NCBI GenBank assembly: GCA_028095005.1
Contig: JAMFTS010000044.1
Location: forward strand, 744,001-808,000
DNA: 64,000 nt
Reading direction: 5' to 3'
Origin: Rhynchospora pubera
Lineage: Eukaryota; Streptophyta; Magnoliopsida; Poales; Cyperaceae
Position numbers and translations under genes: made by a program. Positions 22,281-33,139 of this stretch are shown piece by piece (positions within the stretch are counted from its first letter, which is position 1; each line of letters opens with the position of its first letter). A model generated the notes under the pieces. The model was not told the DNA's origin and searched no databases. It saw only the letters and a list, made by a program, of their open reading frames with translations.

Positions 22281-25200
22281 TGTCGCGGCTTTTTCGTCAT
22301 TATTCTCCTCGAAGGGATTTCTCGAAGAACAATGGGAACATAGCCTAGATTCACCTCCCTTAAGGTTTCGATCTCCATGGCGGGTATCTCTCAACACAAG
22401 AGAACCCTATAAAGAGTCGCTACTTAAAGAAGTTTCTTGATTTAGCGGGTCCTTTCTTTCCAGTAGGCGCAAGCCCCTACTGTTAATTACCTCGTAGTTG
22501 CCTACGAGAACCTCTGATTAAGGGACATGAAGGGTATTGACGTAATGGGCTAAGGAAAGAGACTTATGGAGTGCTATTAAGGAGGACTTAATTGATGGTA
22601 CCAAATCTAATAGACGGGACCTTATTAAGGATCGACCAAAGACTTCTAACTTGACTAAAGGAAGGGAATGGATTCTTGGTTTAGAAGAGGTTTTTGATTG
22701 GTTAAAGGGAAGGCTTCACTGGAGGTTATTCATGGTGAACTCTCGGGGCTATGACTGGCCTTCTTGTGAGAGTGAAAAGAGTTTTGCAACCTTCGGGACC
22801 TCTTGGGCGGCCTCGAGCGAAAGTTGGTTCTTTTACAACCCTAGGGACCATCTTCATCGGTCTTCTTAATAAGAGTTGGTTCTTTAACGACCCTAGGGAC
22901 CATCTTCATCGGTCTTCTTAATAAGAGTCGGTTCTCGGGATCATCTTAGTCGATCTTCTTGTGAGAACGAATAAGTTTTGCAACCTTCGGGTCCTCTTTA
23001 ATGGCTACTCGACGAAAGTTGGTTCTTTTACAACCCTAGGGACCATCTTCATCGGTCTTCTTAATAAGAGTTGGTTCTTTAACGACCCTAGGGACCATCT
23101 TAGTCGGTCTTCTTAATAAGAGTCGATTCTCGGGATCATCTTAGTCGATCTTCTTGTGAGAACAAAAGAAGTTTTGCAACCTTCGGGTCCTCTTTAATGG
23201 CTACTCGACGAAAGTTGGTTCTTTTGCAACCCTAGGGACCATCTTCATCGGTCTTCTTAATAAGAGTTGGTTCTTTAACGACCCTAGGGACCATCTTCAT
23301 CGGTCTTCTTAATAAGAGTCGGTTCTCGGGATCATCTTAGTCGATCTTCTTGTGAGAACAAAAGAAGTTTTGCAACCTTCGGGTCCTCTTTAATGGCTAC
23401 TCGACGAAAGTTAGTTCTTTTGCAACCCTAGGGACCATCTTCACTGGTCTTCTTAATAAGAGTTGGTTCTTTAACGACCCTAGGGACCATCTTCATCGGT
23501 CTTCTTAATAAGAGTCGGTTCTCGGGATCATCTTAGTCGATCTTCTTGTGAGAACAAAACGGAATTCTTTGGACGAAGGGGGGGCCCGTAAGAATTCATT
23601 TTCTAAGTCATCTAAGGTCGATCTCAACCTTAGTGAGAGACTTTTCCTCAAACGAAGAGGTTTTGGCTTTGACTTTGGGTTTCGTGTTTTGGACTTTTAA
23701 TTTCTGAAGTTTCTCTTGGGATGTTGGTGATTTATTCACTTTGGCCTTTTGTACCTTTGATTGTCGAAAAGGACTTTTTTACTTCAAAATACTTGATTTT
23801 GGAAGATATTTGACTTTAAAAGATATCATTTTTGAAATCATTTAGGCTTTGAAAATATTTGTACTCAAGTAGACTTAGCTCTTTGAAGATAGAAAATTTG
23901 AAGTTTTTATTTCGAAAATACTTAGCATTTTTCAAGGAGTTTATTTAATTTTCTAAAATCCATTTTTAAGGCGAAAATACTTCAAAAATACAAAAGGCCA
24001 CTACTTTGACATATTTTCATATCAAAATATCAGTGAATCTGGTTTATTTTGATTTTTAGGATTTTATGGATATTTTATTTGAATTTTTCTGAGTTTCCTA
24101 CTATTTTTAATGAATTTTTGAAGTTTTCTGCTTATTTGGAATTTTATGGTTGGTCCACGTCAACGGAAGAGGCTGAGGTGGCTGTTGCGTGGCGCTGACT
24201 GACGCTGACGAGGCTCGATGATGTGGCATGACGCTGAAAGCTCTTATTCGACTTGTGTAATGGGTTACTGACAGGAAAAATGACCCGCCATCAGAGATAT
24301 GGCCACAGCGGATTGTTTGCGGCAGCGGATATCATCTCTTTCAAACCCGATAGAGGTGTTTTTTTGCAGTTTAGTCCCTGAAAGTTCGCCGGTCAAATTG
24401 CGACGACTCCGATCACCATTTTGGTTGAGGTTTGTCTTGTTGGAATCGTGAGAGCGAGGAGATCACAGAGGTGCAATTGGTTAGAGCCATAGAAGTTTTT
24501 GCTGCCCTGTAAAACCTGAGAAATCTTGGACCGCCATTAATGGCGTTCGGAGCTTGTTTCTTCCTTTTCTCTGCCAGAGGTAGGTTTCACACACTCGTGA
24601 ATGTATGTAGAGGATGGTAGTGAAGCCAATTTTACATGAGGAGGCTTGGAAAGAGGCGTACTGGACTGAGGCAACTCGGCCAGAATTGAATTTGTTTGAG
24701 GTTTTCTCTGTGGGGCCCATTCAGCCATTCTCTTGTACCAGCAGAATTGTGGATAGCTTCAGGGGGTTAAACTTGGCTTGTCTGTATCTTTGTTTCAACT
24801 TGGAGCACCATGGTTTGATAGACGAGGCATTGAGGCAGAAGGGTGTATTTTCATTTCAATTGTTATTTGCATGCAACTCATCTTACAGCAATAAGAGTTG
24901 ATTTAACACTCAATTACAGTCAGTTTGAGTTTGTTTTGTATATTCAAAACACCACAGGTAGTAAGCACTAGACTTTTGGCATTTATCACATATTCCACTT
25001 TTGTATTTTGAGTGAAGTGTTCACTGTTTTGAGGAATTTTAGTTTTGAGTTGTTCAATTGCAAGAAAATGAGTTGCAAGTGACAGGGAAATGCGAATTTG
25101 AGGTTTGTTCATGTTTTTATGCAGATGAGACCTTGTATCTTTATTTATCTTGTTACTGACCAGATTTAGGTATGTATATATCCTTTATTTGATGAACATG

Positions 25201-26768
25201 TGAAGTCAGTTTAAGGAATGTAAGACTTATGCTACTACATTTTTGACTAAAATAAACATAAAGGGGGGGCTGATTCAAATTGATATGTCATTCCATTCAT
25301 TCTTTCCATTATTTTAGATTTTGCTAATTCTTTGGACATGGCTAGGCCAGTGCTATGCTCTGGACCTATGCCAAACCAAGTTAAGACTACCATGAGAGAC
25401 TTAGCTATGCTCAAGACCTCTACATAGCAGCCATGGTGCCATCTAAGTTGGATATGAGAATACTCCATGAAGCGAAGAGCTAGGCTCTAAACCTTCATGA
25501 AGCACCTTCCTTTGAACCCTCCTTTGGCCATGACTGCTGCTACGCTGCAGACCATGGCTCAAAGGAGCTATGTTTTCATGACTCAAGCACACCATTGCTT
25601 GGTGGCTGAGTTGAAGAAAAGAAAAAAAACAAAACAGCAAATTGAAACTTCAAATTCACTTTATTGGATCTGTACACTGAGGATTACAACCTTTTTTCAC
25701 TCAATTTCCCTTCTCTTTCCCCTATTCCTCCCTTTTACCAAGTGCTCGATGAATTGCCCTTCCCTGTCTAACCTAATTTCAATAGTTTAATCCTATGCCA
25801 AGCTTGTGGCTGTTCTCCTCCTCTTTCTCTTCTTTTTTTTTCGCCAATTGGGTCTTTATATAGCAATAGCTCTAGGGTTTCACTTCTTTGCCGAAAGCCA
25901 TCTCCACCCTTCATTTTGCATCAACGGCTCACCTCCAGCTGCGCTAGGGCACTGGTTTAGGGAAACCGTTGGCTGGGCAACGTGGTTTTGGGTTTGTGGA
26001 TGGAGAAGAAGCCACGTCGTCGCTGTTCTACGTTTTCACCCGGCGTCGCACGGTAAAATCGCCATTTCTTCTCCTTTTCTTTTACCAGGTGAAGGGGACG
26101 CCTCTTACATACGGGCCCCTCCTGTCGGGTTTAATGGGGTAAAACGATTTAGATGCGCCGCGTTCTTCGTGAGCCAGTAAACAGAATGTGATGTTCAAAG
26201 CGCATGGTGTATGAAACGGGTGCATCCAGAGTCGATTGAGGGGATGGTAATTTCATCAGGGGGCAGCGACACACATGGCCCCTGCTGGATCCGCTCCAAT
26301 GGATGCACGCGCCAGAATTGCTAATTTTTGTGGAATTTCCATTCTATTTCATAATTTCCACTTTATTCCTTTAAGGCCAAACCAAAATAAATTCTTTCAA
26401 GGCCTTCCCTTGGGTATTTTTCCATGAAATTTTATGGGTAGGTTTAGAAAAATATGAGGAATCTAATGGTTCGACTGGTTTTGCTAAATTCCTCATAGAT
26501 TTATTTTAACAATTTTGTGAAGTTTTTGGATTTGTTTGCAAATTTTGGCATTTTTGTGGGCATTTCTGGGATTTTAAAAATTATGATAATTCATCATAAT
26601 TCTCAAGGAATATTTTGGTAAATTTTGAGGATTTTTGGAGTTTGTTTGGTATTTTTGGTAATTTGATTTTGAGTTTTGGCTGTTTGACTTCTGGCTTTCG
26701 CAATTTGGTTTTGTCTTGAAGTTGTATTTTGTACTTTGGTTTTCAGGGCTTAATTTTTAGGGTCAACA
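22281..26768. mobile_element. Nested 4,488-bp TG...CA insertion: probable solo LTR (Ogre/Tat-type)
   Basis: Starts TGTCGCGGCTTTTTCG, ends GGGTCAACA, and is flanked by the 5-bp duplication ATATC (22276-22280 and 26769-26773), all hallmarks of LTR-retrotransposon integration. I found neither a second copy of its ends inside it nor a primer site or any protein domain, so a solo LTR is the simplest reading; LTRs of this size and a TGTCGCG start with a GAGTCGC block (22416) are known from the Ogre/Tat lineage. A LARD (large non-coding derivative) remains possible. It holds a 196-bp tandem array (22781-23558). Scattered open frames within have no recognisable domains. Confidence 0.8.
22781..23558. 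repeat. Tandem array of ~196-bp units
   Basis: Four units begin with GTTTTGCAACCTTCGGG at 22781, 22975, 23171 and 23367 (spacing 194, 196, 196). Each unit itself contains two copies of a ~55-bp subrepeat with CCCTAGGGACCATCTTCATC and GGTCTTCTTAATAAGAGT. The first unit is the most diverged. It lies wholly inside the presumed solo LTR. Confidence 0.9.
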
Positions 26769-26773
26769 ATATC

Positions 26774-27494
26774 CTTCTTTAATTTGTGTTATACAAGCTG
26801 CATTATCTTCATATATTGGAGTAGGATTTTCCTTAATGTTTTGAAGCCCACATTCTTCTTGAATATTTTGAATTATTGATCTCAATGAAACACATTCTCG
26901 ACTCGCTTCATAGAGAGCAATTAGTTCAGCATGATTTGATGATGTAGCCATTAGAGTTTGTTTTGTCGATCGCCATGAAACCGCAGCTCCACTATAAGTA
27001 AATATGTATCCTGATTGAGATCGCGCTTTATGCGGGTTTGATAAATATCCTGCATCTGCATATCCAACTAGATTAGATTTTATATCCTTTTCATAGTATA
27101 GCCCCATATCTCGAGTTCCGCAAAGATAGCGAAAAATATCTTTAATTCCATTCCAATGTCTTCGGGTTGGTTTGGAACTATATCTTGATAGTAAATTTAC
27201 AGCAAATGAAATATCAGATCTGGTATTATTTGCAAGATATAATAATGCTCCTATTGCACTTAAGTATGGCACTTCAGGACCAAGTACTTCTTCATCATTT
27301 TCTTGGGGGCGAAAAAGATCATTTTCTATATTTAACGATCGTACGACCATTGGTATTTTCAAAGGATGAGCTTTATCCATATTAAACTTCTTTAGTAATT
27401 TTTCAATATAATTTGACTGATGGATAAATATTCCATTCTTTAAATGCTTGATCTGCAGACCGAGACAAAATTTAGTTACACCAAGGTCTTTCAT
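26774..27494 (-). pseudogene. RNase H and RT C-part of copia element 1
   Basis: Minus-strand frame starting MKDLGVTKFCLGLQI, which follows the RT active site in copia pols, then IYEDNAACI and the region ARSQSGYIFTYSGAAVSWRS, typical of the copia RNase H domain. The frame is cut by the nested insertion at 26774. It is out of frame with the RT part to its right; the break lies at about 27560. Confidence 0.9.
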
Positions 27495-27557
27495 TTCAAA
27501 CTCCTTTTTTCAATAATTTTGCAGTATTTTCAATCTCTTCAGGAGATCCTATAATGT

Positions 27558-28811
27558 TTAAATCATCACATACACTGCAACGATTGCAAAACCAAAATTT
27601 GATTTCTTAATAAAAACACACGGACTAATTGTATTATTCTTATATCCTTCTTTTAAAAGATATTCACTAAGTAGATTATACCACATTCGACCTGATTGTT
27701 TTAGTCCGTATAAAGATTTTTTCAATTTTATGGAGTACATTTCTCTAGACTTTGATTTATATGCTTCAGGCATATTTAATCCTTCGGGAATTTTCATATA
27801 TATGTCACTTTCAAGTGAACCATATAGATAAGCTGTGACAACATCCATAAGTTGCATTTTAAGATTTTCTGTGACTGTGAGACCTATTAAAAATCTGAGA
27901 GTTGTCGCATCCACTACAGGTGAATACGTTTCTTCATAATCTATTCCATATATTTGTGTAAACCATTGTGCCACTAGCCTTGCTTTATATCTCACGATCT
28001 CATTTTTCTCATTTCTTTTAATGACAAATACCCATTTGTGACCTATAGGGTTAACATGTTTGGGCGTTTGGACTACCGGTCCAAACACTTGTCTTTTATC
28101 AAGCGAATTTAATTTAGCTTGTATGGCATCTTTCCATTTATGCCAATCATTTGTTTGTCTACATTCTTCTATGGTTTTTGGCACATTATCTTCTTCGCTT
28201 ATAACATCGCTAGCTATAGCGAATGCAAAAACTTTATCAACTTGAGTTTTATTCCTATTCAATGTTGTACTATTTTTCACATAATTTATAGAAATTTCAT
28301 ATTCATTTGATACTTCGGTTTCTTCTGGAACTTCATCAATCTCTTCATGGATTTTAGTTTCTTCTAGAACTTTATTAATCTCTTCTGGAGATTTAGTTTC
28401 TTCAGGAATTTTGTAAACCTCTTCTGAAGTTGTACCAACTGCTTTATTCTGCTCTTTTCTTTTTCGTGGATTTACATCCTTAGAACCAATTGGTCTTCCA
28501 CGTTTTCTATGTTCATGAGATTCATTTGATAATTTTGTAATATCTATTCGAGCAGGTGCATTAATAGCTGGAATATGTGATTTGGTGACTCTATGTATAT
28601 CTGTGAATGCATCAGGCAATTCATTTGCAATTCTTTGTAAGTTTATAATATTTTGAACTTCGAGTTCACATTGACCGCTTCTAGGATCAAGATAAGACAA
28701 CGATGAATTCCATGTCACTTGTCTATCCAGCTTTTGTTTTTCTTCTCCTAAATAAATTTGGGAATATTGATTTATTAAAATGACAATCAGCAAATCTTGT
28801 TGTGAAAACAT
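27558..28811 (-). pseudogene. Reverse transcriptase N-part of copia element 1
   Basis: Carries the linker between integrase and RT (basic stretch RKRGRPIGSKDVNPRKRK and an Glu-rich repeat IPEET/SPEEIN) and the RT core: HKWVFVIKRNEKNEIVRYKARLVAQ, DYEETYSPVV, MDVVTAYLYGSL (usually D-V-x-x-A-F/Y-L-x-G) and LKKSLYGLKQSGRMWY. The expected YVDD active-site box at the end reads VAVYV and then leaves frame (27558-27566), one base short, so the catalytic box is destroyed. Confidence 0.9.
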
Positions 28812-29286
28812 CTCCTGTTAATGGTTCTAAATATTTGACAATGGAAGGAGAGTTAAAACCAATATAAATTCCCAACCTTCTTTGAGGTCCCATTTTTGTG
28901 CGTTGTGGAGGAGAAATTGGAACATATATTGCACAATCAAATATCTTTAAATGAGATAAATTTGGTTCTCTTCCGGAAACCAATTGTAACGGAGAATATT
29001 TATGATCAGTAGTTGGTCTTAATCTAATTAGTGTTGCAGCATGTAATATGGCATGTCCCCATGCAGAAGATGGTAAACTAGATTTCATAAGTAGTAGTCT
29101 AGCTATTAATTGTAACCTTTTAATTAATGATTCTGCCAAAGCATTTTGTGTATGAACATGTGCCACTGAATGTTCTACAGTAATCCCAATAGACATGCAA
29201 TAATCATTAAAAGCTTGGGATGTAAATTCTCCTGCATTATCAAGTCGGATTCTTTTAATTTGATAATCCGGAAAGTTAGCTCTCAA
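28723..29286 (-). pseudogene. Integrase core, second half, of copia element 1
   Basis: Minus-strand frame with IRLDNAGEFTSQAFNDYC (second catalytic Asp region) and AHVHTQNALAESLIKRLQ, where copia integrases have QNGxAE with the catalytic Glu; here Ala replaces the usual Gly. GxHLKIFDCAIYVPI-like integrase C-part follows. Overlaps the protease/integrase frame by a few bases in another frame, so one frame change separates them, and overlaps the RT frame at its other end. Confidence 0.9.
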
Positions 29287-30092
29287 TTGATAATTTGTGC
29301 TAATAATCTAGCAAATGTAACATTTCTTGTTGCTAACAAACACACATGTGACCAACGTGTTGATGCATCAATTAAAACCATAAAATATCTAAATGGTCCA
29401 CATGGCGGTGTAATAGGTCCACATATATCTCCTTGAATTCGTTCTAAAAATAATGGAGCTTCAGGTCCAACTTTATTTGGAGATGATCTAGTAATTAGCT
29501 TTCCAAGAGAGCATGCTTGGCATGTCAATTCTTTTGATAATAGGATCTTCAGGTCCTTTAGGGGATGTCCGTTTGCACTTTCAATTATCCTCCTCATCAT
29601 TATATTTCCTGGATGACCCAATCTATCATGCCATAATGTAAATAATTTTGGATCAACTAACTTCTGGTTAGTCACCATATTTGATTCTACTGTACTTATA
29701 TATGTACCATATAGTCCATTTGATAATGCTTGTAATTTCTCCATAATATTTTTCTGGCCATTTTTAATAGATATGATATGAAGATATTCACAATTTTTCT
29801 CATTCATAGTTTCAATATGATAACCATTTTTTCTAATATCTTTAAAACTTAGTAGATTTCTTCTGGATCTACTTGAATATAATGCATCATCTATTATTAA
29901 TTTTTTTCCTTTAGGTAACAAAATACAATCTCTTCCGGAGCCTTCAATAATATTACTTGAGCCAGTAATAGTTTGGATATTAGTCTCACCGAGATGCAAT
30001 TGCAAAAAGTATTTCTTACTTTTCAATATTGTATTTGTAGTTCCGCTGTCTACTAGACATGAATCTTCTTTATTTATCATTGCGTCAGTCAT
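29283..30092 (-). pseudogene. Protease, integrase zinc finger and first catalytic Asp of copia element 1
   Basis: Begins shortly after an A/T-rich leader. Residues 15-17 are the D-S-G of the aspartic protease (LVDSGTTNTI). Then comes the GAG-pre-integrase/zinc region (LWHDRLGHPGN ... LTCQACSLGK, HHCC type) and the first integrase Asp (GDICGPI), followed by LIDASTRWS. No gag or zinc knuckle precedes it in frame. Confidence 0.92.
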
Positions 30093-30539
30093 TTCCTTAA
30101 AATAAAATAAATTAAATAAACTAATTTTATTTTATGCCCGTGCATAAAAACTAAAAAGAAAAAAAATAAGAAATTACTTTATTCCGTACATTAAATTAAA
30201 AAGAAATTAAACTAACTTTATTTTATTCGCATGTGTAACAAACATCTTCAAGATGATTTTTCTTTTTCATTGCAAAAATTAATGCAACCATGCCAATGTC
30301 ATCTTTTCATATAAAATCAAATTCGCTTCAGGGAATGGATTTTCACATGATTGATTAATTTATTACAAACTCGTTCTTTTGCATTAGGATACATGATACT
30401 AACTTGAAGTATCTTTTGCTACTACCGGAGCAAATTTGAAACATAAAATATTGAAAATTGTACTAATAAAATTATAATGAGCTTTTTATTTTGATAGTGA
30501 CATTTTTCTTTGGAAAAATCTTCAAGAGTACTAACATGC

Positions 30540-31400
30540 TTTCATCATAACTTCAGGTTATTAGTATCGTAACTTCAGGTTACAATAAATAAATGGAGAT
30601 AAATAAATAAATAAAAATAAATAAATAAAATGAATGAATAAAGTAAATAAAATTACATACAATAACTTAATTATAACTTCATGTTATAGAAAAAAAAATA
30701 TTTAATAACTTCTAGTTATTGATTCTTTTGTCTGCACAAGAATTTAAATGAAATAACTTTAGGTTATTTTCTCATTTAATAACAAATAATAACTGTTGAT
30801 ATATTAAATTAGAAATAACTTCATGTTATTTTTCATCCAGTGTCCAATAACTTCTGGTTATTAAGAATAGAACTTCAGGTTCTTTGAAAATAAAATTTCA
30901 GTTTTGAATAATAATATTCAGTGATGTTTCATAACTTCTGGTTATATTAATTTATAATAGAACTTCATGTTCTAAGCAAATCAATTTAAAAATCAAGAAC
31001 TTCGAGTTCTAAACAAATTACTTCAAGAGCATCAAGAACTTCAGGTTCTAAATAATTTTAATCGAAATATAAACTTCAGGTTGTTGATGTCATAACTTCA
31101 AATTATGATAAATAAAATAAATAAATAAACTACAACATAATAAATAAAAATATATAATATAATATAATTCATATGATTATAACTTCAGGTTATCATATTC
31201 AATAACTTCTAGTTATTAAAAAAAAATTTGACTAAACAATTAGAAGAATAACTTCGGGTTATTCTCATCAATTTTCAATTTGTTTATAATAACTTCCAGA
31301 GATAAAACTCAACCCTCTCTGTGTTATTGTCTACGGGTCAATAGCCCGTTTCATTGTTCAATGCAAAAACAAAAAAAAACTTCGGGTTTTTTTTTTAAAC
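30540..31400. repeat. Array of ~18 tiny hairpins with constant TTCNG-type loop and covarying arms
   Basis: In the leader of copia element 1, units such as ATAACTTCAGGTTAT (30547-30561), GTAACTTCAGGTTAC (30569-30583), AATAACTTCTAGTTATT (30704-30720), TAGAACTTCATGTTCTA (30958-30974), AGAACTTCGAGTTCT (30996-31010), CATAACTTCAAATTATG (31091-31107) and GAATAACTTCGGGTTATTC (31246-31264) occur every 20-100 bases. The core AACTTCNRGTT is nearly constant; outer arm bases vary but remain complementary within each unit. Between them the sequence is AT-rich with (AAAT)n runs. No protein is encoded. Confidence 0.9.
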
Positions 31401-31576
31401 AGATCTAAAAATATATACAACAAAAATAATATTACGTAATTTAAACAGATATAAAAAATAAGATCTTCACAACAAAATTGAAACTTAAGAATATGAAAAG
31501 TTATCTACGGAGACTAAACAGGTCTAAGCAAAATTGTATCATTTCTTTGTTAGCGACAACATGGATCTGAAAATAT

Positions 31577-31594
31577 ATATATATATATATATAT
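31577..31594. repeat. (TA)n microsatellite
   Basis: About nine TA units in the leader of copia element 1, just left of the primer-site region. Confidence 0.9.
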
Positions 31595-31757
31595 CTAAAA
31601 CAGATACATACCTACGGAAAAATATTTCTTTGTATTTTGTTTCCTACTGTTTAGGTTTGTGATTCCAGAGAGAAAATAGATACGAAAAGGAAAAAATATC
31701 TTTAATTTCAATCAAACCCTTTTACCTTTTCTTCTTGAGCGATTCGTGCTGATAACG

Positions 31758-31972
31758 TGTTATAAAATAAAGTGAAAGGTGGAAGAGACAAAGATAAAAG
31801 AGAGAGTAAATTGGTGTTCTGTATTTCTTATTCTCAATAATTGAATTATTGTATACAACTTGCATTCTCTATTTATAAGCCAAAAACAAATCTTCTAATT
31901 AATGCTATAGATCTCATACAATTAATAGGAATAATGAAAATGGACAATCAATATATAATTCCATTTATAACA
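31758..31972 (-). repeat. 5' LTR of copia element 1
   Basis: 215 bp, identical to the left LTR except about four positions. On the element's own strand the sequence right after it reads CGTTATCAGCACGA, the likely primer-binding site; I cannot say which tRNA it matches. Confidence 0.93.
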
Positions 31973-31989
31973 AAAAGTTTCATATCTCA

Positions 31990-32085
31990 AAATGACATGA
32001 TTAGGGGATATATCCAATATTAAATATTTGAGTGGTTACTTCCAATTCAAGAAAATTTGAAGGGTTACTTCCAATTTTCTCTATT
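31990..32085. repeat. Right member of the inverted pair flanking copia element 1
   Basis: Its reverse complement reads TTGGAAGTAACCACTCAAAT, TTTAATATTGGATAT and so on, aligning over ~100 bases with 20900-21010. It also has an internal partial duplication (TTACTTCCAATT twice). Confidence 0.6.
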
Positions 32086-32725
32086 TTTAATTTTCAAATT
32101 TCCCGTGAAAGCCACATAGCCACTTTTGTCACAAACACGCCGCGCACTAATTATTATAGTTGAAAAAAAATGACCTACGCCTAGGATTAGGACTAGGGAT
32201 GCACCCGTTAAATTGGTCGAATTTTATTTCTATTAAATATTTACAATTCGATTTGTTTTTACTTTTTTTGAATTTTACGAAATCCTCAATCTAATTAATT
32301 CTAAACCTGCAAGTTTTTTTTTTTTTTAGAAAAAACAGTTATAAAATTTTACAAATATAAAATTTGGTCAAAAAAAATTTAAAATGAAGATCACATTGAA
32401 TGGTTTTTGGCCGTTTAAATTAAATGTCAATAATAGAGCCTCATATTGCGTTTGATATTAATCGTGTTTGGTTCTAATATTAGTCTTGCTTAAAATCTAA
32501 TATGTTGCTGACTAAATTAAATTTGAATCATTTTTTTTTTTGAATGAGATGGGTCAAATTACGCTGGTTGGTTAGATTGGATAATTAGTTATATATATGT
32601 TCATCATATGTTAGCTAAGGACACTGTAATCTTTATTATCTTACCGCTTTTTTATTTGGAAATATATATAAGTTGTTGGGATTTTGGATATATCGAAATT
32701 ATATATTTTATCCTTCAAAATTTTA

Positions 32726-33136
32726 GAGAAATGCTAGTATCCTATATATAGAACGGATGGGTCCGTCTAATATGATCGTTTTCACGTATTTAAATTTCAA
32801 ATGACCGATCCGAACCGTTCAATATATTCTCCATATTGAAAACTTGAAGAAATCAATTTTTACATTTTTTTGAATTTTTTTACTATTGTTTTTGGTATTT
32901 TGTAAAATTCATGATATAAACATTTTGGATCGTCCAATAACAACGATTTTTTAAAATACCAAAAAAATACTAAATAAATTCGAAAAAAATGTAAAAATTG
33001 GTTTCTTACAAGTTTTCAATAAGGAGAATGTATTGAATGGTTCGGATCGGTTATTTGAAATTAAAAAAAATATGAAAACGATCGTATTGGACGGAGTCCA
33101 TCGATCCGTCCAATATATTGGACTCTAGCATTTCTC
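32726..33136. mobile_element. Foldback/MITE element, 411 bp
   Basis: Terminal inverted arms: GAGAAATGCTAG at the left and CTAGCATTTCTC at the right. The inversion continues inwards (ACGGATGGGTCCGTCTAATA with TTGGACGGAGTCCATCGATC, then GATCGTTTTCA with TGAAAACGATC, and ACCGATCCGAACCGTTCAAT with its partner near 33035-33055). Non-coding. Flanking duplication is not obvious. Confidence 0.75.
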
Positions 33137-33139
33137 AAA

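Larger units (their letters stand above)
21703..31972 (-). mobile_element. Ty1/copia element 1, full length with nested insertion
   Basis: 215-bp LTRs at both ends, TG...CA termini, and a perfect 5-bp target duplication AAAAG (21698-21702 and 31973-31977). The coding strand is minus: protease and integrase at the right, reverse transcriptase and RNase H to the left. The pol is broken by several frame changes and split by a 4.5-kb insertion (22281-26768). By eye the LTRs differ at about four of 215 positions, so insertion is fairly recent although the coding part is already defective, which suggests that it was defective when it moved (trans-mobilised) or decayed quickly. The 1.66 kb between the right LTR and protease shows no gag; it carries the hairpin array described separately. 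Confidence 0.93.

Noticed and set aside
22225..22869. Plus-strand open frames at the left part of the nested insertion
   Set aside because: One crosses the copia/insert junction and the other lies in the tandem array; no domain and no continuity.
22781..23558. CRISPR-like array
   Set aside because: Units are 196 bp, adjacent, without unique spacers, in a plant genome.
25806..26180. 124-residue frame at the right part of the nested insertion
   Set aside because: Hydrophobic start and odd composition but no recognisable family and it lies inside a presumed LTR.
30100..30300. Possible gag zinc knuckle on the minus strand (VCYTC)
   Set aside because: Only half of a CCHC pattern followed at once by stops; too weak to call gag.
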